A stretch of DNA of 64,000 bases from Gemmatimonadetes bacterium 13_2_20CM_2_65_7 (GTDB lineage: Bacteria > Gemmatimonadota > Gemmatimonadetes > Gemmatimonadales > GWC2-71-9). Below are positions 60,235 through 64,000 of this stretch, piece by piece. A program made the translations under genes and the position numbers. The DNA lies in assembly GCA_001915025.1 (NCBI GenBank), contig MNDR01000092.1, positions 1 to 64,000 on the forward strand, in the 5' to 3' direction. Position 1 is the stretch's first letter; each line of letters begins with the position of its first letter. Below the pieces are notes generated by a model, which worked only from the letters and a program-made list of their open reading frames with translations, had not been told where the DNA came from and searched no databases.

Positions 60235-61459
60235 GGCGCTGGTCGTTTCGGTCTCAGCGCTGGCGCTGTTCGGCCTGGCGACGTTGTACTCCGCCGGTCA
60301 GACAGACGTCCCCACATTCGTGGCGACGATCTGGGAACGGCAAGTCACGTGGCTCGTCCTGAGCTTCGTCGTCGCCGTGTTGACGTTCCGCACCTCGCCG
60401 CGGATGCTGGAATGGGCGACGCCCTTCGCCTACGCGATCGCCTGCTTCCTGCTGTTTCTGCTGCTGTTCATCGGGACGGGAGCGGGCACAGCGGCGGGCA
60501 CGAAGTCGTGGATCGCGATCGGTGGGCATCGCTTCGGTCAGCCGGCCGAGTTGGCCAAGTTGGCCGTGGTGCTCATGCTCGCCCGGTGGCTCGCGGGGCT
60601 GCGCGAGCCACCAGCGACTCTGCGTGACCTGATCCCGCCGGCCGTCATCGCCGGCTTGCCCTGCCTCCTCGTGCTCAAGCAGCCCGATCTGGGAAGCGCC
60701 ATCGTGTTCGTGGCGATCTTGTTCTGTATGCTGTTCTGGGCAGGGACCAAACCGTCCCTCCTGATCCTCGCCTCGTCGCCGGTCATCGGACTCGTGCTCG
60801 CATTCTCCACCGTCGCGTGGGGCCTGTGGATCGCGGTGCTGACCGTGCTGCTCTTCTGGTGGCGACCCTATGTGTGGGAGGGACTCGCCGTCATGGGACT
60901 CAACGTGCTGGGGGGTGTGCTGGCACTGCCGTTCTGGAACCGGCTGGCGCCTTACCAGCAGAACCGGCTGCTGGCTTTCCTGAACCCCGACGTCGATCCC
61001 AGAGCCGCCGGGTGGCACGTGATTCAGTCCAGGGTCGCGGTCGGCTCGGGGGGCTTGCTGGGTAAGGGGTTCACTGAGGGAACGCAGAAACGGCTGGCCT
61101 TCCTGCCCGCCCAGCATACCGACTTCATCTTCTCAGTGGTCGGCGAAGAGCTCGGATTCGTCGGTGTGCTCGTCGCTCTGTCGCTCTTCGCCTGGCTGCT
61201 CTTCACGCTGCTGCGTATCGCACGCAAGGCGACAGATCCGTTCTCGAGTTTGTGCGTATTCGGCGTCGCCAGCCTGTTTTTCACGCACATCGTCGAGAAT
61301 GTGGGCATGACGATCAACCTCATGCCCATCACCGGGATCCCATTGCCGTTCTTCTCCTATGGCGGATCGTTTCTGCTGGCGTGCTCGATTGGCGTGGGTA
61401 TCGCACTTCGCGTTGCGTGGGAAGCCCGGCAGTCGGGGTATGCCGAATTGGGACAATGA
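60206..61459 (+). CDS. rodA: SEDS peptidoglycan polymerase RodA
   Basis: 417 residues, GTG start within mrdA. About ten membrane helices; SEDS landmarks KSWIAIGGHRFGQPAELAKLA, KQPDLGSAIVF (catalytic Asp), QKRLAFLPAQHTDFIFSVVGEELGF and INLMPITGIPLPFFSYGGS. Polymerises lipid II glycan strands as partner of the PBP2 encoded just upstream. Confidence 0.96.
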   Translation: MFSRVRQLDKALVVSVSALALFGLATLYSAGQTDVPTFVATIWERQVTWLVLSFVVAVLTFRTSPRMLEWATPFAYAIACFLLFLLLFIGTGAGTAAGTKSWIAIGGHRFGQPAELAKLAVVLMLARWLAGLREPPATLRDLIPPAVIAGLPCLLVLKQPDLGSAIVFVAILFCMLFWAGTKPSLLILASSPVIGLVLAFSTVAWGLWIAVLTVLLFWWRPYVWEGLAVMGLNVLGGVLALPFWNRLAPYQQNRLLAFLNPDVDPRAAGWHVIQSRVAVGSGGLLGKGFTEGTQKRLAFLPAQHTDFIFSVVGEELGFVGVLVALSLFAWLLFTLLRIARKATDPFSSLCVFGVASLFFTHIVENVGMTINLMPITGIPLPFFSYGGSFLLACSIGVGIALRVAWEARQSGYAELGQ

Positions 61460-61466
61460 CTTAAGC

Positions 61467-61488
61467 CTTTGGGACTGGCGTCCCAAAG
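61467..61488 (+). terminator. hairpin after rodA
   Basis: CTTTGGGAC-TGGC-GTCCCAAAG, a perfect 9-bp stem with 4-nt loop, 8 nt after the rodA stop. No T run, so possibly a weak terminator or an mRNA end stabiliser before accD. Confidence 0.6.
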
Positions 61489-61521
61489 CGTGCCCTGACA
61501 AATTGTGCGCTTCGTCACCTT

Positions 61522-62388
61522 ATGGCGCGAATGGCCTGGTTCAAAAAAGAACGTAAGCCGCGAACGTCCGAACGGGTCCGGCTCGAGATCCCGGCGGATG
61601 CCTGGGAGAAGTGCGACCAGTGCGGCCACGTGGACATTCGCGAGCGCTTCGTTCGCGCCCTCAACGTCTGCCCCAATTGCGGCTACCATCGCCGCATCAG
61701 CGCACAGGAATACATCGATTTCCTGGTCGATGAGGGTTCCTGGCACGAGCTCTTCGCCTCACTGAAGTCCGCCGACCCACTCAAATTCGAGAACTACGCT
61801 GACCGCGTGCAGGCCGCCGTGAAGAAGGCGGGCCCGCTGGACGCGATCCGCACCGGTTATGCCCGGCTGCACGGCATGTCCGTGAGCCTTGGGGTCATGG
61901 ACTTCGCTTTCATGGGCGGCTCGATGGGTTCGGTGGTGGGCGAGAAGATCGCCCGCCTGGTGCGGCATGCCATCGACAAGCGCTCGCCCCTGATCCTCGT
62001 ATCGGCATCGGGCGGGGCGAGGATGCAAGAGGGAGTGTTATCGCTCATGCAGATGGCGAAGACCTCCGTCGTCATCGCTGAATTGCATGGCGCCGGGGTG
62101 CCCTTCATGTCGGTACTGACGAATCCGACCACCGGCGGCGTCTCCGCGTCATACGCCATGCAAGGCGACGTCATTCTGGCGGAGCCGGGCGCAGTCATCG
62201 GCTTCGCCGGTCCTCGGGTGATCAAGCAGACGATCGGCCAGGATCTCCCTGAGGGATTCCAGACGGCGGAATTCCTGCTCGAGCACGGCATGATCGACGC
62301 GGTCGTGCCCCGCGGCGAGCTGCGTGACACCGCCGCGCAGCTGTTACGGCATATGACCGGCGCCTGGCCGGCTGAGGCCGCCGACTGA
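61522..62388 (+). CDS. accD: acetyl-CoA carboxylase carboxyltransferase beta subunit
   Basis: 288 residues; ATG 61522 or 61531 (the latter gives the common MAWFKK start). Four-Cys zinc finger (CDQCG...CPNCG), then the crotonase domain with LVSASGGARMQEG, MSVLTNPTTGGVSASYAM and GFAGPRVIKQTIGQDLPEGFQTAEFLLEHG. Needs AccA, not found in the window; the biotin carboxylase and carrier at 19686-22992 might serve this enzyme as well as the single-chain carboxyltransferase. Coupled to folC (CTGA). Confidence 0.95.
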   Translation: MARMAWFKKERKPRTSERVRLEIPADAWEKCDQCGHVDIRERFVRALNVCPNCGYHRRISAQEYIDFLVDEGSWHELFASLKSADPLKFENYADRVQAAVKKAGPLDAIRTGYARLHGMSVSLGVMDFAFMGGSMGSVVGEKIARLVRHAIDKRSPLILVSASGGARMQEGVLSLMQMAKTSVVIAELHGAGVPFMSVLTNPTTGGVSASYAMQGDVILAEPGAVIGFAGPRVIKQTIGQDLPEGFQTAEFLLEHGMIDAVVPRGELRDTAAQLLRHMTGAWPAEAAD

Positions 62389-63581
62389 CCTTCGAAGAAG
62401 CCTGCCAGTTCCTTTTCGGTAGACAAGCCGGTCGCATCAAATGGAGCCTCGGCCCCACCGAGGGATTGCTCGACGTCCTCGGCCGGCCAGAGCGGCATTT
62501 CCCAGCGATTCATATCGGCGGCACGAACGGCAAGGGGTCGACGTGCGCGTTCGTCGCCAACGAGTTGCGCGCGCAAGGGTGGCGTGTTGGCCTCTATACC
62601 TCGCCGCACCTGGTGTCGCCCACCGAACGCATCACCGTTGACGACGTGCCGATCAGCGAAGCGGCGTTCGCCGAGTGGACCACGCAGCTCCGGTCGCACA
62701 TCGAACGGCTCGACGCCAGTTTTTTCGAGGCGACGACAGCAATTGCGTTTGCCGACCTCGCGGCGCGGGGCGTCGACATCGCCGTGATCGAAGTCGGGCT
62801 CGGCGGGCGACTCGATGCGACCAACGTCCTCACGCCGCTCGTCTCCGCAGTCACCAAGATCGCGTTAGAGCACGCCGACTATCTGGGCTCGGATCTCAAG
62901 GGAATCGCCCGAGAAAAGGCGGGAATCGCGAAGCCCAAGGTGCCGTTCGTGACTGGAGAACCAGACCACGACATTCGCGCGGAGCTCGTGAAGGAAGCGA
63001 AGCGACGGGGTGCCGAGCCGATCATCATGGTGGACACGTCGTTGCGCGCAAGACGAAGCACCAAGCTCGGACTGCGCGGCCGGCATCAGGTGGCCAATGC
63101 GCTGGTCGCGCATGCCGTACTGAACGCGTTGCCGGAACCGTTTGGGCCGGTCGGGAAGAACTTTCCTGCGAGTTTTGCGAACGCGTATATCCCGGGGCGT
63201 TTCGAGGTCCGCGGTAAATGGATTTTTGACGTGGCCCACAATCCCGATGGCATGCAGGTGGTGGCCGATGCGATTCGGGACTACAAGCCGCGACCGCCCG
63301 TTCACGCCCTCGTGGGGATTCGCAACGACAAAGACTGGCGCGCGATGCTCGAGACGCTGCGGCCCGTTGTCGATCGGCTCGTGCTGACCGTGCCTCCGTC
63401 CATTCCGGTGATGCAGCGTTGGTCGATCGAGGACATGGGCCCGGAGGTCTCATTCGAACCCGACTTTGAGCGAGCGCTCCATGACATCCAGGAAAGCGCA
63501 GGCACGGTACTCGTGACCGGATCGTTTCATACCGTCGGGGATGCGCTCGCGCGGCTGCCCGGTTTTGCGCCGGTGGGATAG
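62385..63581 (+). CDS. folC: folylpolyglutamate synthase/dihydrofolate synthase (probable CTG start)
   Basis: 398 residues if started at CTG 62385, which overlaps the accD stop as CTGA and yields [20 protein letters not shown], the normal FolC N-terminus; the ORF-track TTG at 62466 would drop it. No ATG, GTG or TTG lies between. Mur-ligase fold: P-loop [41 protein letters not shown] and DVAHNPDGM. Adds glutamate to folates. accD-folC pairing is common. Confidence 0.92.
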   Translation: MTFEEACQFLFGRQAGRIKWSLGPTEGLLDVLGRPERHFPAIHIGGTNGKGSTCAFVANELRAQGWRVGLYTSPHLVSPTERITVDDVPISEAAFAEWTTQLRSHIERLDASFFEATTAIAFADLAARGVDIAVIEVGLGGRLDATNVLTPLVSAVTKIALEHADYLGSDLKGIAREKAGIAKPKVPFVTGEPDHDIRAELVKEAKRRGAEPIIMVDTSLRARRSTKLGLRGRHQVANALVAHAVLNALPEPFGPVGKNFPASFANAYIPGRFEVRGKWIFDVAHNPDGMQVVADAIRDYKPRPPVHALVGIRNDKDWRAMLETLRPVVDRLVLTVPPSIPVMQRWSIEDMGPEVSFEPDFERALHDIQESAGTVLVTGSFHTVGDALARLPGFAPVG

Positions 63582-63600
63582 CAGGGCTAAATTGTTGACA

Positions 63601-64000
63601 ATGCAAGGGAAAGCGCTCCCCGGCTTCCGCGATTTCTATCCTGAAGAACTGACTCTCCGAAACCACATCTTCGCGACCTGGCGCAGCGTCGCGGCGCGGT
63701 ACGGTTTTGAGGAGTACGACGGGCCGCCGCTGGAAGCGCTGGACCTCTACACCCAGAAAAGCGGCGACGAGATCGTGCAGCAACTGTATGCGTTTCGCGA
63801 CAAGGGGGATCGAGACGTTGCCTTGCGGCCCGAAATGACCCCGACACTGGCCCGGATGGTGGCGGCGCGCGTGCAAGCGCTCAAGAAGCCGATTCGCTGG
63901 TTCTCGATTCCACAGCTGTTTCGCTATGAGCGTCAGCAACGGGGGCGGCTCAGAGAGCACTTCCAGCTCAACATGGACATCATCGGCGAAGCCTCACCGC
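63601..64000 (+). CDS. hisS: histidine-tRNA ligase, N-terminal part (runs off window)
   Basis: 133 codons before the window ends; not in the ORF track because no stop is reached. [11 protein letters not shown] start, motif 2 [21 protein letters not shown] and [14 protein letters not shown] identify a class II HisRS. The [11 protein letters not shown] and [14 protein letters not shown] text is like the plant-organelle and planctomycete-like HisRS group rather than the E. coli type (LRPEGTA). 19 nt after folC. Confidence 0.9.
   Translation, partial: MQGKALPGFRDFYPEELTLRNHIFATWRSVAARYGFEEYDGPPLEALDLYTQKSGDEIVQQLYAFRDKGDRDVALRPEMTPTLARMVAARVQALKKPIRWFSIPQLFRYERQQRGRLREHFQLNMDIIGEASP

Overview
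The window is a dense, GC-rich chromosomal segment (about 80 genes, almost no spacers) from a Gram-negative-type (diderm) bacterium. Evidence for two membranes is a FadL-type outer-membrane porin, several small beta-barrels, many lipobox signal peptides and an RseP protease. Gene content and style (zinc-ribbon Ser/Thr kinases with PEGA tails, DUF4097, RCC1 and PD40 secreted proteins, M28 and M16 peptidases, many 4-nt start/stop overlaps) fit Gemmatimonadota or a close relative best. This is inference: there is no rRNA in the window and no search could be run.

Layout. 55-3935: an operon of a FadL-like porin and an SGNH-hydrolase-like lipoprotein, diverging from galK, then tRNA-Leu(UAA). 4002-7607: a tightly overlapped envelope cassette (Ig-like lipoprotein, Ser/Thr kinase, TPR-like/FlgD-Ig-like membrane protein, small barrel). 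7614-12522: PD40 lipoprotein, small secreted protein, DUF4097 protein, and a histidine kinase/receiver/DoxX operon. 12536-17172: tyrA-aroA-cmk-rpsA. 17259-22992: an acyl-CoA carboxylase set (carboxyltransferase, biotin carboxylase, separate biotin carrier) with a TPR-like secreted protein and an RNA methyltransferase interleaved. 23052-30858: rplM-rpsI, rpsB-tsf-pyrH-frr-uppS-cdsA-dxr-rseP. 30836-37094: a small ORF, a second Ser/Thr kinase, rpsO-pnp, an M16 peptidase and ald. 37161-40964: small envelope proteins of unknown function and an RCC1-repeat secreted protein. 41031-45649: a methyltransferase/glycosyltransferase pair and a split LigD (polymerase and ligase on opposite strands). 45772-48410: DUF305 and LVIVD lipoproteins. 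48458-52777: ABC exporter, peroxiredoxin, DsbA-like protein, membrane protein, polysaccharide deacetylase. 52716-55847: geranylgeranyl-reductase-like flavoprotein with its ferredoxin, and an M28 peptidase. 55928-64000: mreB-mreC-mreD-mrdA-rodA (rod-shape wall synthesis), accD, folC and the start of hisS.

Themes. Many genes in the operons start on the last bases of the preceding stop codon (ATGA, GTGA, TTGA, and at two places apparently CTGA), so translational coupling is the rule; several starts from the ORF track were moved to these junctions. Two genes (the barrel at 6957 and folC at 62385) appear to start with CTG, and the M16 peptidase has no canonical start codon where its N-terminus should be. 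The window also carries a set of roughly four-copy heptanucleotide tandem repeats inside coding sequences, and an 11-G tract in the biotin carboxylase gene. No CRISPR array, insertion sequence, prophage or integrase was seen. I did not find a clearly new defence or mobile system; the best candidates for something undescribed are the kinase-centred envelope cassette, the heptad repeats, the CTG starts and the rpsA leader.
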